Counted from the stretch's first letter, positions 1 through 8,554 are shown. The stretch: 64,000 bases of DNA from Oscillospiraceae bacterium (GCA_015065285.1 SVQP01000007.1:1-64000), one strand, 5' to 3'. Notes: generated by a model not told the origin, from the letters alone. Translations and numbers: made by a program.

Positions 1-125
1 ACATACATTACTACAACAACGAAAGAATTTCTCTTAAACTAAAAGGAATGAGCCCAGTGCAGTACCGAGCTCATTCGCAAACAACTTAATATTTAATTTT
101 TGTCTAAACTTTTGGGTTCACTTCA
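1..125 (+). mobile_element. IS3-family (IS150-like) insertion sequence, right end only
   Basis: The window opens inside an insertion sequence. Bases 3-89 encode the last residues of an IS3-type transposase. The AT-rich stretch that follows ends near 101-125 in a sequence starting TGTCTAAACTTTTGGGTTCA, which resembles the terminal inverted repeats of IS150-group elements. The left end lies outside the window, so completeness cannot be judged. Confidence 0.7.
3..89 (+). CDS. IS3-family transposase (OrfB, integrase core), C-terminal fragment
   Basis: The open frame runs in from the window edge and ends at TAA 87-89, giving 28 residues. It contains YYNNERISLKLKGMSPVQYR, the conserved C-terminal signature of IS3/IS150 OrfB transposases (retroviral-type integrase fold, DDE chemistry). 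The catalytic part lies upstream of the window. Only the C-terminus is visible, so it is unknown whether the gene is intact. The IS end follows within about 40 bp, as expected. Confidence 0.7.
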   Translation: MHYYNNERISLKLKGMSPVQYRAHSQTT

Positions 126-271
126 TTTACGGGGGGATATTTATTTGTCAAAATCAGACATACATTGCAAATATGGCAAAAAAACATTGTTGTAATGCTT
201 AAAAATCGCGTTCAATAATTGTGCATATAAACAAAAATATTCAGTTATATGCGAAAATTCTTATGTAACTA

Positions 272-300
272 TTGCAATTTGAAATGGCGTGTGCTAATAT
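272..300 (+). promoter_or_regulatory. Sigma-A-type promoter for the 365-3277 lipoprotein gene
   Basis: TTGCAA (272-277) and TAATAT (295-300) are separated by exactly 17 bp, which puts a transcription start near 307. This lies 58 bp before the ATG at 365. It also argues against a longer TTG start at 272, because that codon is inside the -35 box. Confidence 0.55.
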
Positions 301-364
301 GTTAACATACCCATATTTGAAATATATGGGTAAATTCGAAGATCTTTGGAAAGGAATTCACACG

Positions 365-3277
365 ATGAAAAAGTTGCTTGTTTTGCTGGCACTTTGCATG
401 GTTCTGTCTGTGGTTCTGGTAGCATGTACCGAAGATACCCCCACCGATGAGACCACCGATGTGACCACCGAAGCCCCCGGTACCGATGCTCCTACCGAAG
501 CACCCGGCACTGACGATCCCACTGAGGGAACTACTGAATCTCCCACTACCGAAGAGCCCACCACCGAGGCTCCCACCACCGAGGCTCCCACTACCCAAGA
601 GCCCACCACTGAAGTGCCCGTTCCGGATCCCGATCCCGTAACCACCCACCTGTCCTTCGACGAGCTGGATAAGTGGATCGACATCAGCGGTGACATCACC
701 AACAGCGCAAACTCCCTGGGCAGCATTTTCACTCCCGGTCAGTCCGCAGGTTGGGATAAGATCGCAACCGTAGACGACTACACCATCGCATACCTCAGAG
801 TATGGGGTTGGGTAGGCTTCTTCGCTGAAGAAGTTGGCGAATTCGGTTACCAGATCGACGATCAGGACCCCGTATTCTCCGCTGATTTCGCTGTTGTAGC
901 AGGTCAGGATGTTGTTCAGGCTGCTGCAGGCACCGGCGCTAAGTGCGCTTCCAGAATGACCATCATGATCCCTGTCAGAGACCTGTCCGGTGAGCACACC
1001 ATCAAGGCTCTGGTTAAGGATGCTGCTGGTACCATCGAAGAGCTGACTGTCTTCACCCTGAACAAGGCTGTTGACCCCGATGCTCCCGTATTCATGCTGA
1101 CTCCCGCCGTTATCGCTGCCACCGGTACCGGTGCTCCCGACGTTGCTTCCGCAACCATCAGCGAGGATGGCGCTTACGTTACTCTGGTAAACGGCACTGT
1201 TGGTGACCCCTACATCACCTTCCGCCAGATGGGCTGCAACGTTCGTTACGTAGCAGTTAAGTACCGCACCACCGTTGCAGGCTCCGGCTTCAACTTCTTC
1301 GCAGCTTCCACCGGTAACGACGCTACCGGTCAGGGCGACCAGCTCGCAGGCCAGAGCTATGAGGCTGACGGCATGTGGCACACCGTTGTAACCGACCTTG
1401 ATCCCGCAGAAGCTATCAACGAAGAATGGGCTCTGTCCTTCCTGCGTTACGACTTCTACACCAACGGCACCAACCAGGCTATCGACGTAGCTTACATCGC
1501 AGGCTTCAACTCTGCCGAGGCTGCACAGGCTTACTTCGAAAAGACCCTTCCTGCACCTGATCCCGGTGCCATTACTGCTCCCGCACAGACCTTCACACCC
1601 GAAACCTTTGCACAGCCTACGATCGAAGAGATCAAGGCAGGCTATACCTATGACATCGGTGCAGGTCAGTTCTTCCCGACCATTGCGGGTGACTGCACCT
1701 ACGCTGATCTGACCCAGCTTAGCGAGGACGCACAGGCTGCTCTTCAGGCTGCAGGCTTTGGTCAGTACGCTTACTATGCTAAGGATCACATCAGCATCGC
1801 TCCTCCCATGACCGGTGAGAAGCTGATCGTGACCATGAAGGTATTTGACGTTCAGGGCAACATGAACAATACGAACTTCCTGCTGCTCAACATGACCGGT
1901 GGTCAGCAGAACAGCGCGCAGGTCAACCCTGTTGTCGAGGCTGATCCCGAGATCGCAGGTCTGTACACCTATACCTTTACCGAGATCGTTCCCGGTGGCA
2001 CCGATGAGTTGAAGTTCTACATGACTGAGTCTCTTGGCTTCTACGTTGCATCCGTTTACGTAGAGGTCTACATTCCCGGCGAAGACCCCAACTTTACCAA
2101 CCTGAACTTTGATTCCAACATAGCCGGTAACTTTGAAAATAGCCAGGCTGACCTGGATCCCAGCCGGTCTGACCTTGCAAATCTGTTCGATCAGATGGTT
2201 CATGCAGCAGGCGATCCCATGGTTGTTGCATATAATGGCGGCAACTCCTTCTACCGCGTTGCGGGCTTCAGTGCAATCCACACCCGTCCCAGCGGCAACT
2301 ATGCATTTACGATCAACGTAACCGGTACCGCGGGCACCGAGGGCTTTGCAGGCTGGTTTGTTCGCGGCTTCCAGCAGGCTGTTGAAGAAAAGAACTTCTA
2401 CGGTGGCGACGGTAACGATAACGGCGGCGTCAGCTACGGTGGCTCAGGCATTTACCTCAACTACTTCGCAAGAGGCCTTGGCCACGTAGTTCGTATCAAT
2501 ATCAAGACCTATGAAAACGGCGTATGGATCCCCAACATTTATTACGTATCTGTTGAAAGCTCCGAAATTACCGTTGTGGATGATGGTACGGTAGTAACCA
2601 TTCTTGCAGGCGGCAAGAAGGTTGCAACCATTGAGATCTTTGGTACCAAGGACTACGGCATCGACGGCGTTGCTGCAGATGCTCTTGCAGAAAAGGTTGT
2701 TCTGACTCTGGCTGACGGCACTGTTGCAGAGCTTGCAAATGCAGCTGTTGCAGCTTCTGTTCGTTCGTCCGATCTGGGTGTTGCAACCAGAACCGGTGTC
2801 ATCGAGTTCAACCGCATATCCCTCAAGCCCGCTGAGTCCGTTGAAATTCCTGCAGATTTCTATCTGCCCGAAGAGAAGGACAACTTAGCAGAAGGCAAGC
2901 CCGCATCCGCTGACAGCGTTGAAAACGATACCAATATTGTATCCAATGCAACCGACGGCAACGCCGGCACTCGTTGGGGCGCAACTCCCACCGGTGAGGC
3001 AAACCTGATTGTTGACCTGGAAGCAGTTTACACGCTGGAGGAGATCGTTGGATCTTTTGAGAATGCAGGCTATGACTATGAGGTTTCCGTTTCTGTTGAT
3101 GGTGAGAACTATGAAGTGGTTCACTCCAGCGCAGCACACGGCGGCATCGTTGTAAGAATCCCCGTAAACGTTGATGCGCGTTACATCAAGTTCACCCGTC
3201 TGGATGACTCCGCTCACCCCGGCTCTCACTGGTTCTCTCTGTGGGAGGTTTACGCTTTCGGTACGCTGAAGGCATAA
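365..3277 (+). CDS. Large surface lipoprotein with Thr-rich linker and C-terminal F5/8 type C (discoidin-like) domain
   Basis: This 970-residue secreted lipoprotein starts at ATG 365, with an AAAGGAA ribosome site about 8 bp upstream. The lipobox VLVAC puts the lipidated Cys at residue 21. Residues 22 to about 90 are a low-complexity TTE/TEAP linker, typical of Clostridia surface proteins that span the wall. The middle has no motif I can name. About residues 830-968 look like an F5/8 type C (CBM32-like) domain: it begins NLAEGKPASADS, has TDGNAGTRW, and ends with aromatic and SLWEV residues. By family analogy it probably binds a carbohydrate at the cell surface. No catalytic motif was seen. 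It has its own promoter (272-300) and a terminator shared with manA. Confidence 0.8.
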   Translation: MKKLLVLLALCMVLSVVLVACTEDTPTDETTDVTTEAPGTDAPTEAPGTDDPTEGTTESPTTEEPTTEAPTTEAPTTQEPTTEVPVPDPDPVTTHLSFDELDKWIDISGDITNSANSLGSIFTPGQSAGWDKIATVDDYTIAYLRVWGWVGFFAEEVGEFGYQIDDQDPVFSADFAVVAGQDVVQAAAGTGAKCASRMTIMIPVRDLSGEHTIKALVKDAAGTIEELTVFTLNKAVDPDAPVFMLTPAVIAATGTGAPDVASATISEDGAYVTLVNGTVGDPYITFRQMGCNVRYVAVKYRTTVAGSGFNFFAASTGNDATGQGDQLAGQSYEADGMWHTVVTDLDPAEAINEEWALSFLRYDFYTNGTNQAIDVAYIAGFNSAEAAQAYFEKTLPAPDPGAITAPAQTFTPETFAQPTIEEIKAGYTYDIGAGQFFPTIAGDCTYADLTQLSEDAQAALQAAGFGQYAYYAKDHISIAPPMTGEKLIVTMKVFDVQGNMNNTNFLLLNMTGGQQNSAQVNPVVEADPEIAGLYTYTFTEIVPGGTDELKFYMTESLGFYVASVYVEVYIPGEDPNFTNLNFDSNIAGNFENSQADLDPSRSDLANLFDQMVHAAGDPMVVAYNGGNSFYRVAGFSAIHTRPSGNYAFTINVTGTAGTEGFAGWFVRGFQQAVEEKNFYGGDGNDNGGVSYGGSGIYLNYFARGLGHVVRINIKTYENGVWIPNIYYVSVESSEITVVDDGTVVTILAGGKKVATIEIFGTKDYGIDGVAADALAEKVVLTLADGTVAELANAAVAASVRSSDLGVATRTGVIEFNRISLKPAESVEIPADFYLPEEKDNLAEGKPASADSVENDTNIVSNATDGNAGTRWGATPTGEANLIVDLEAVYTLEEIVGSFENAGYDYEVSVSVDGENYEVVHSSAAHGGIVVRIPVNVDARYIKFTRLDDSAHPGSHWFSLWEVYAFGTLKA

Positions 3278-3304
3278 GGTAAGATTCGTCTTTTTCACAA
3301 AACA

Positions 3305-3340
3305 AAAAAGGGGCTCTCCTTCGGGAGAGCCCTTGTTTTT
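3305..3340. terminator. Bidirectional rho-independent terminator
   Basis: A perfect 9-bp stem GGGCTCTCC / GGAGAGCCC (3311-3319, 3324-3332) with loop TTCG has an A-run on the left and a T-run on the right. It can therefore end both the rightward lipoprotein gene and the leftward manA gene. Confidence 0.9.
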
Positions 3341-3343
3341 TTG

Positions 3344-4261
3344 TTATTTGATCCAAAGCAGCTGTGCCTTGCCGGTCAGCGTAACTGCAAGACCCTCGGG
3401 GATATATACGGTCGAGGCGGGAGAGAGAGAGATGTCCTCGCAGCCCTCGCAGCGCAGCGTTGCCGTTCCGCTTGTGCAAAGCACGCTTCGCACGTCGCAG
3501 GGCAGGGATGCCGTGCCGTCCAGTGACATAGCGCGTGTGTCAAAATAGGGGCAGGAGGCAAGCGTGCGCAGCGTGCCGCCTGCAATCTTTTCGCCCGCAT
3601 CTTGGTTATTTTTAATGGGATAAGGCTCGGTGTTGGAAACCGCCAGCGCCTGCTCGATATGTAAGGGGCGTCCTTTTCCGTCCGCACCCACGCGTCCCCA
3701 GTCCCAAACGCGGTAAGTAATGTCCGAATTCTGCTGTACCTCAGCAAGCAAAATGCCTGCTCCGATGGCGTGCACCGTGCCGGGGGAGATAAAGAACACG
3801 TCACCCGGCTTGACGGGCACGTGGCAAACCACCTGCTCAGGCGTGCCTGAAGCAATGTGAGCGGCAAATTCCTCGGTGGAGATCTTTTTTTCAAAGCCAC
3901 AGATCAAGGTAGCGCCCGGCTCTGCGTCCAGTACGTACCACATCTCGGTTTTTCCAAGGCTTGCGTGGTGCTCCTTGGCATAAGCGTCATCGGGGTGCAC
4001 CTGCAAAGAAAGGCGGTCGCGCGCGTCGATCAGCTTGACTAAAATCTCGGGCTGCTGCTGATCCCACGCAGCAAGCGCTTCTTTGAGCGTCATGCCGGCA
4101 AGCTGCCCGTTTTGCACCGTGCTCGGTCCGTTGGGGTGGCATGAAAGCACCCATGCTTCGGCAGCAATATCAAGATCGGTTTCAATGTGATAAACGGTTT
4201 TGAGCCTCTGACCGCCCCAGATGTAGTCCTTGACGGCAGGCTTTAAAAGCAAAGGATACAT
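3344..4261 (-). CDS. manA: Mannose-6-phosphate isomerase, class I
   Basis: This 305-residue cytoplasmic zinc enzyme interconverts mannose-6-phosphate and fructose-6-phosphate. The N-terminus (MYPLLLKPAVKDYIWGGQRL) is the typical opening of the short Firmicutes type I enzymes. The cupin core carries LSLQVHPDDAYA, followed by EMWYVLDAEPGA and PGTVHAIGAGILLAEVQQ, which hold the metal ligands (His and Glu). The length matches Bacillus-type ManA. The ATG at 4261 has a strong GGAGGAGAT site. It is a single-gene unit read from a promoter that overlaps the divergent HD-gene promoter. Confidence 0.93.
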   Translation of the reverse strand: MYPLLLKPAVKDYIWGGQRLKTVYHIETDLDIAAEAWVLSCHPNGPSTVQNGQLAGMTLKEALAAWDQQQPEILVKLIDARDRLSLQVHPDDAYAKEHHASLGKTEMWYVLDAEPGATLICGFEKKISTEEFAAHIASGTPEQVVCHVPVKPGDVFFISPGTVHAIGAGILLAEVQQNSDITYRVWDWGRVGADGKGRPLHIEQALAVSNTEPYPIKNNQDAGEKIAGGTLRTLASCPYFDTRAMSLDGTASLPCDVRSVLCTSGTATLRCEGCEDISLSPASTVYIPEGLAVTLTGKAQLLWIK

Positions 4262-4285
4262 ATCTCCTCCAAAAGAATCTTTTTG

Positions 4286-4334
4286 TTGACTTATCGTTGC
4301 TTTTATTATATAATAAAGTGTAGAGAAAAGTCAA
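4286..4334. promoter_or_regulatory. Overlapping divergent promoters sharing a palindromic -10 region
   Basis: Rightward: TTGACT 4286-4291, 17 bp, TATAAT 4309-4314 (HD gene). Leftward: TTGACT as the complement of 4329-4334, 18 bp, TATAAT as the complement of 4305-4310 (manA). The two -10 hexamers overlap in the palindrome TTATTATATAATAA, so polymerase cannot occupy both promoters at once. Confidence 0.7.
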
Positions 4335-4354
4335 GATTCAAAGGGGATAAAGAG

Positions 4355-4951
4355 ATGAAACCTGCACAATTGATTGAGTTTCTGGGCGTGATCGAAAAGC
4401 TGAAATGCAACACGCGTCATTCCTGGACCTCGTCGGGGCGCCGCGAATCTGTTGCGGAGCACACCTGGCGCCTGGCGGTGCTTGCCATGCTTTGCAAGGA
4501 TGAATATCCCGACATGGATAATGATAAGCTGATCCGCATGTGCCTTGTGCACGATCTTGGTGAGGCGCTGACGGGTGACGTGCCCTCGTTTTACAAGACC
4601 GAGCAGAATGAGCTTAGCGAAGCAGAGGCGTGGGAGCAGATTTTTTTGATGCTGCCCGAGCCTTATGCGTCCGAAATCCGCGCGCTGTATGAGGAAATGG
4701 AGAAGAGGGAAACGCCTGAGGCAAAGCTGTACAAGGCGCTGGACAATATGGAGGCGGTCATCTCGCACAACGAGGCATCCCTGGATACATGGATTCCCTT
4801 GGAATACACGTTGAACCTGACCTACGGCGAGGAAAATGCCGCGTGGTCGCCCTACACACGCGAGCTGCGTGCGTATTTGACAGAGCAAACCAAGCAAAAG
4901 CTGGAGAAGGCGGAGGCAGAGCATGAAAGAAAGCAAGATCAGAACAATTGA
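4355..4951 (+). CDS. HD-domain phosphohydrolase, YfbR/HDDC2 (5'-deoxynucleotidase)-like
   Basis: A 198-residue cytoplasmic protein. The HD-superfamily metal site is visible as H36 (in ESVAEHTWRLA), H66-D67 (LVHDLGEALTGD) and a later Asp in ALDNMEAV. R21 and W24 in TRHSWTSSGRRES sit where the substrate-binding Arg/Trp of YfbR lie. By family the likely activity is dephosphorylation of (deoxy)nucleoside monophosphates; substrate specificity is not shown. ATG 4355 is preferred over an upstream in-frame TTG because it has a GGGGATAAAG site and lies downstream of the -10 box. The 3' end overlaps the GH127 gene by 29 bp, implying translational coupling. Confidence 0.8.
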   Translation: MKPAQLIEFLGVIEKLKCNTRHSWTSSGRRESVAEHTWRLAVLAMLCKDEYPDMDNDKLIRMCLVHDLGEALTGDVPSFYKTEQNELSEAEAWEQIFLMLPEPYASEIRALYEEMEKRETPEAKLYKALDNMEAVISHNEASLDTWIPLEYTLNLTYGEENAAWSPYTRELRAYLTEQTKQKLEKAEAEHERKQDQNN

Positions 4952-6758
4952 TTATTCCAACACGCGCATTACGGGTGGCTTTTGGAAGCAAAAGCAGCAG
5001 TTGGTCAGACGCGTGACCGCCAAGGCGGTATACGATCGCTTTTCGGATACGGGCAGAATTCGCGCCTTTCGCTTTGATTGGAAAGAGGGCATGCCTGATA
5101 AGCCCCATTTTTTCTGGGATAGCGACGTAGCCAAGTGGATGGAGGGCGCGGCATATATGCTGGCGCAAAAGCCTGACGCGCGACTTGAGAAAAAGGTGGA
5201 CGATCTGGTGGATCTGATTGAGAAAAATCAGTGCGAGGATGGCTATTTCAATATCTTCTTTACCGTGGTTGACCCCGAAAGTCGCTTTAAAAACAGAGAT
5301 TGGCACGAGCTTTACTGCGCAGGGCACCTGACCGAGGCTGCGGTTGCGTATTATCAGGCAACCGGTAAGCGCAAGTTTTTGGACTGCATGTGCAGATACG
5401 TGGATTATATTGAAAAGAGATTTGTCACGGATGCAGATACGCCGTTTGCCACGCCCGGTCATGAAGAGATCGAGCTCGCCTTGGTGCGTCTGTACGAATG
5501 CACGAAAGAGGTGCGCTACTTAAATCTTGCCAAGCATTTTGTGGACATGCGCGGTCATGATGAGCTCTGCCTCCCCGATTGGATGGCACCCTCGTATGCG
5601 CAAAGCCATCTGCCTGTGCGCGAGCAGAAAACGGCAGAGGGACACGCGGTGCGTGCCATGTATTTGTATTGCGGCATGGCAGACGTGGCATGGCATACGG
5701 ACGACGCGCAGCTGCGCGCTGCCTGCGAAGCCATTTTTGATAACGTAGCAGAGAAGCGTATGTATATCACGGGCGGCATTGGATCAAGCGGTTCGGGCGA
5801 GGCTTTTACGGTGGATTACGATCTGCCCAATCTGATCTCGTATACCGAATCCTGCGCCGCGCTTGCGCTTGCGCTGTTTGCCAATCGCATGCTGCGCTTT
5901 GGCGCGGATTCCAAGTATTCGGACGTGGTGGAGAGAGTGATTTATAACGGATTTTTGTCCTCGCTCTCCTTGGACGGAAAGAGCTTTTTCTATCAGAATC
6001 CGCTTGAGATTCTGCCGGGTATGCACACGCGTGACGTCAGCGTCAAGCACAAAAGTGTCCATCTGCCGCCCATGCAGCGAAGCGAGGTGTTTGCCTGCTC
6101 CTGTTGCCCGCCCAATATTGTCAGATTCATTCCGTCTATCGCCAACATGCTGTACTCGGATGACGGCGAGGTGATCTACGTGCACCAGTTTATGCAAAGT
6201 CTGACCACCATTGAGCGCGACGGTAAGATGCTGGTGCTGGAGCAGAATACGCGTTATCCCGAAAACGGCAAGGTCAAAATCAAGCTGACTGGCGGTGACG
6301 CACGCGTGGCGGTTCGTATTCCGGGCTGGTTTGAGGGATATACGGGCAAGACCGAAAAGGGATATGCCTATTTTGATCTCTCGGACGGAGACGAGCTGAG
6401 CTTTGATTTTACCATGAAGCCGATCTTTGTCGAGGCAAGACCCGAGGTAGTCTTTGATTGCGGACGCTATGCCGTCATGCGCGGCCCCGTGCTGTATTGC
6501 ATGGAGGGCGCGGATAACGGAGCGGTGCTACGCGATATTGCGCTGGATAGCCACGCAAGATTCAAATATGAAAAGCACCCCGTGCTGGGCGTGCCGCAGC
6601 TGAGCATCAGGGCATGGCGCACCGTGCGCGAGCCGAATGCACCGCTGTATCGCAGAAAAACACAGAATAAGGAGCAGGTGCGTGCCGTACTCATCCCGTA
6701 TTACGCCTTTGCCAATCGCGGTGAGAGCGAAATGCAGGTATGGCACTTTGTAAAATAA
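4923..6758 (+). CDS. Glycoside hydrolase family 127 protein (beta-L-arabinofuranosidase-like)
   Basis: A 611-residue protein without a signal peptide, so probably cytoplasmic. It belongs to the DUF1680/GH127 group: an (alpha/alpha)6 barrel followed by beta domains. In the family enzyme HypBA1 a zinc-bound Cys is the nucleophile, with Glu, Cys, Cys and Cys as ligands. Here the matching residues are E309 and C311 (YTESCAAL) and C394-C395 (ACSCCPPNIVRF), all present, so activity is expected. The likely reaction is release of terminal beta-L-arabinofuranose from imported oligosaccharides; other sugars are possible within the family. The start lies inside the HD gene with a GGCGGAGG site; DUF3737 follows closely. 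Confidence 0.88.
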   Translation: MKESKIRTIDYSNTRITGGFWKQKQQLVRRVTAKAVYDRFSDTGRIRAFRFDWKEGMPDKPHFFWDSDVAKWMEGAAYMLAQKPDARLEKKVDDLVDLIEKNQCEDGYFNIFFTVVDPESRFKNRDWHELYCAGHLTEAAVAYYQATGKRKFLDCMCRYVDYIEKRFVTDADTPFATPGHEEIELALVRLYECTKEVRYLNLAKHFVDMRGHDELCLPDWMAPSYAQSHLPVREQKTAEGHAVRAMYLYCGMADVAWHTDDAQLRAACEAIFDNVAEKRMYITGGIGSSGSGEAFTVDYDLPNLISYTESCAALALALFANRMLRFGADSKYSDVVERVIYNGFLSSLSLDGKSFFYQNPLEILPGMHTRDVSVKHKSVHLPPMQRSEVFACSCCPPNIVRFIPSIANMLYSDDGEVIYVHQFMQSLTTIERDGKMLVLEQNTRYPENGKVKIKLTGGDARVAVRIPGWFEGYTGKTEKGYAYFDLSDGDELSFDFTMKPIFVEARPEVVFDCGRYAVMRGPVLYCMEGADNGAVLRDIALDSHARFKYEKHPVLGVPQLSIRAWRTVREPNAPLYRRKTQNKEQVRAVLIPYYAFANRGESEMQVWHFVK

Positions 6759-6763
6759 GAAAA

Positions 6764-7603
6764 ATGAGAGAGTTTACCCTTCAGAATTACGATCAGGAAA
6801 GAGCCTTTTACGGCGAGCACAACATTTTTGTGCACGAGTGCCGCTTTGCAGGTCCTGCGGACGGTGAGAGTGCGTTCAAGGAGTGCGCGGACGTCCGCGT
6901 GCAGGAGTGTGAATTTGATCTTCGCTATCCCTTCTGGCACGTACATGGGCTGGAAATCGACCGCTGTCAGCTGTCCGAAACCTGTCGCGCGGCGCTTTGG
7001 TATTCGGATGATATTACCGTTTCCAATACCGAGCTGCACGGCATCAAGGCGCTGCGCGAGTGCCATGCGGTGCGCATTCACGATTGCAGCATCCGCTCTG
7101 CCGAGTTTGGTTGGATGAGCAGTGACGTGACGATCAGGAACGCGCGCGCTGAGGGTGAGTATTTTATGCTGCGCTCAGAGGATCTGCACTTTGAAAATAT
7201 GACCTTCAAGGGCAAGTATTCCTTCCAGTACGTCAAAAATGCCGTGTTCGAGCATTGCGATCTGGATACGAAGGATGCCTTTTGGCATGCCGAGAACGTG
7301 CTGGTCAGAAATTGCCGTGTAAAAGGAGAGTATCTGGCTTGGTATTGCAAGAACGTCACGTTTGAGCATTGCACCATCATCGGTACGCAGCCGCTTTGCT
7401 ATTGCGAGGGCTTGAAGCTGATCGACTGCGAGATGCACGAGTGCGATCTGGCATTTGAGCGCAGCGAGGTAGAGGCAGAGGTGACCACGCCCGTCATCAG
7501 CATCAAAAATCCGCTGTCCGGCAGCATTTCGGTGCCCTCTGTGGGTGAGATCATCCGCGATATTGCGCAAGCCGGGGGCGAGATCGTGATTACAAATCAG
7601 TAA
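6764..7603 (+). CDS. DUF3737 family right-handed beta-helix protein
   Basis: A 279-residue protein made of short repeated strands with regularly spaced Cys and aromatic residues (xxHxCxF, xxENxxF, xxRNCxxxGEY), the pattern of a right-handed parallel beta-helix. The opening (MREFTLQNYDQERAFYGEHN) and GPADGESAFKE match the DUF3737 family, whose function is unknown. ATG 6764, just after the GH127 stop, is preferred because homologues begin at this point; an ATG at 6740 overlaps GH127. Neither has a strong SD, so translation may be coupled to GH127. A carbohydrate-related role is plausible from fold and context only. Confidence 0.8.
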   Translation: MREFTLQNYDQERAFYGEHNIFVHECRFAGPADGESAFKECADVRVQECEFDLRYPFWHVHGLEIDRCQLSETCRAALWYSDDITVSNTELHGIKALRECHAVRIHDCSIRSAEFGWMSSDVTIRNARAEGEYFMLRSEDLHFENMTFKGKYSFQYVKNAVFEHCDLDTKDAFWHAENVLVRNCRVKGEYLAWYCKNVTFEHCTIIGTQPLCYCEGLKLIDCEMHECDLAFERSEVEAEVTTPVISIKNPLSGSISVPSVGEIIRDIAQAGGEIVITNQ

Positions 7604-7610
7604 AATGAAA

Positions 7611-7636
7611 AACAGCCCCCATGGGGCTGTTTTTTT
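7611..7636 (+). terminator. Rho-independent terminator after the GH127/DUF3737 cluster
   Basis: Stem ACAGCCCC / GGGGCTGT (7612-7619, 7623-7630) is followed by six T. The T-run overlaps the stop codon of the convergent gene 7635-7856, which may use the structure in the other orientation (AAAA precedes the stem). Confidence 0.85.
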
Positions 7637-7856
7637 AGCACATCATGCAATTTTCCGTATCATCCTCGCATTCGGCTCCCGAAAGCAGCTGCAAAGCCGA
7701 GCCGAATTTATAAAGCCCACGGCTGACCGATCGCATATTGGCGCGGATCTTGGCGGTCTGCCTGTGCAGCATAATGCCTGCTGCCACCACCACCGCCGCG
7801 CACAGCACCACGCCGCCTGCCGCCATGATCAAGGTTTTCTTATCAAACACGTCCAT
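7635..7856 (-). CDS. Small single-pass membrane protein of unknown function
   Basis: A 73-residue protein with one hydrophobic segment at about residues 8-29 (IMAAGGVVLCAAVVVAAGIM), then a basic helix-like region (HRQTAKIRANMRSVSR) and a Cys-containing acidic tail (GAECEDDTENCMMC). ATG 7856 has an AGAGGTGG purine run immediately upstream; a TTG at 7871 lacks one. I do not recognise the family. It sits alone between converging and diverging genes. Confidence 0.5.
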   Translation of the reverse strand: MDVFDKKTLIMAAGGVVLCAAVVVAAGIMLHRQTAKIRANMRSVSRGLYKFGSALQLLSGAECEDDTENCMMC

Positions 7857-7912
7857 CCACCTCTCTTTCAAGAGTATTTTGGACGCGCGCGGAAAATTTT
7901 ATGCAAAAGGAC

Positions 7913-7941
7913 TTGCAAAATCTTTGCCTGCGTGCTATAAT
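7913..7941 (+). promoter_or_regulatory. Sigma-A promoter for queT
   Basis: TTGCAA (7913-7918), 17 bp, TATAAT (7936-7941). The predicted start near 7948 places the whole structured leader in the transcript. Confidence 0.75.
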
Positions 7942-7948
7942 GTGGTGC

Positions 7949-8012
7949 GTTGCCAGTGGCAACACGGTGAGTTCGTGACCATCCTCACCGCAAAAACAAA
8001 ACTACGGAAAGG
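7949..8012 (+). promoter_or_regulatory. Candidate preQ1-I-type riboswitch upstream of queT
   Basis: A 7-bp stem CGGTGAG / CTCACCG (7965-7971, 7984-7990) encloses a 12-nt loop starting TTCGTG. It is followed by an A-rich tail (CAAAAACAAAA) ending CTACGG at 8002-8007. The loop CGTG can pair with the tail TACG, giving the H-type pseudoknot topology of preQ1-I aptamers (short stem, UUC-starting loop, A-rich tail). The tail runs into GGAAAGG before the queT start, so ligand binding could mask the ribosome site. A small hairpin GTTGC/GCAAC (7949-7963) precedes it. The tail is longer than in the Bacillus example, so this is a candidate, supported by the downstream gene. Confidence 0.5.
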
Positions 8013-8023
8013 GTTCCCCAAAA

Positions 8024-8554
8024 ATGAAAAGAAACGTTCAATCTTCAAAGCGACTTGCGCTGTATCTTGCGCAGGGAGGACTGATTGCCGCCATGTACGT
8101 GGTGCTGACCATGCTGGCAAATGCCGTAGGGCTTGCCAATTACCCCATTCAGCTGCGCCTTTCCGAGGCGCTGTGCATTCTGCCCGTGTTCACCCCCGCC
8201 GCCATTCCGGGGCTGTATATCGGCTGTCTGTTGGCAAATCTGCTCAGCAATTGCATCTGGCAGGACGTGGTGTTCGGCTCGCTGGCAACGCTGGCAGGCG
8301 CGCTTGGCGCGTATCTGATCGGCAAGTGGCTGGGCGATAATCCGCGCCTTTGCGCATGGAGCGCAGGTGTTCCTACGGTGATCGCCAACGTATTGATCGT
8401 ACCGCCCGTACTCAAGTTTGCCTACGGCATTCCCGGCAGCATCTGGTATTTTTACCTGACTGTGTGCGCAGGTGAGGTTTTGTCCGCATGGCTGCTCGGT
8501 GCTTTGCTGTACCTGGCGCTTTATAAAAGAAAAGACAAGATTTTTAAGACGTAA
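8024..8554 (+). CDS. queT: QueT-family ECF transporter substrate-binding (S) component, queuosine precursor uptake
   Basis: A 176-residue integral membrane protein with about five or six hydrophobic segments. The motifs QLRLSEALCILPVFTPAAIP, GCLLANLL and VVFGSLATLAGALGAYL are characteristic of the QueT family (formerly DUF988), S components that capture a queuosine precursor and use a shared ECF energising module. No ECF ATPases or EcfT lie nearby, as is usual for group II S components. The leader carries a strong promoter and a preQ1-like aptamer, consistent with the assignment. ATG 8024 is preceded by GGAAAGGG. Confidence 0.87.
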   Translation: MKRNVQSSKRLALYLAQGGLIAAMYVVLTMLANAVGLANYPIQLRLSEALCILPVFTPAAIPGLYIGCLLANLLSNCIWQDVVFGSLATLAGALGAYLIGKWLGDNPRLCAWSAGVPTVIANVLIVPPVLKFAYGIPGSIWYFYLTVCAGEVLSAWLLGALLYLALYKRKDKIFKT

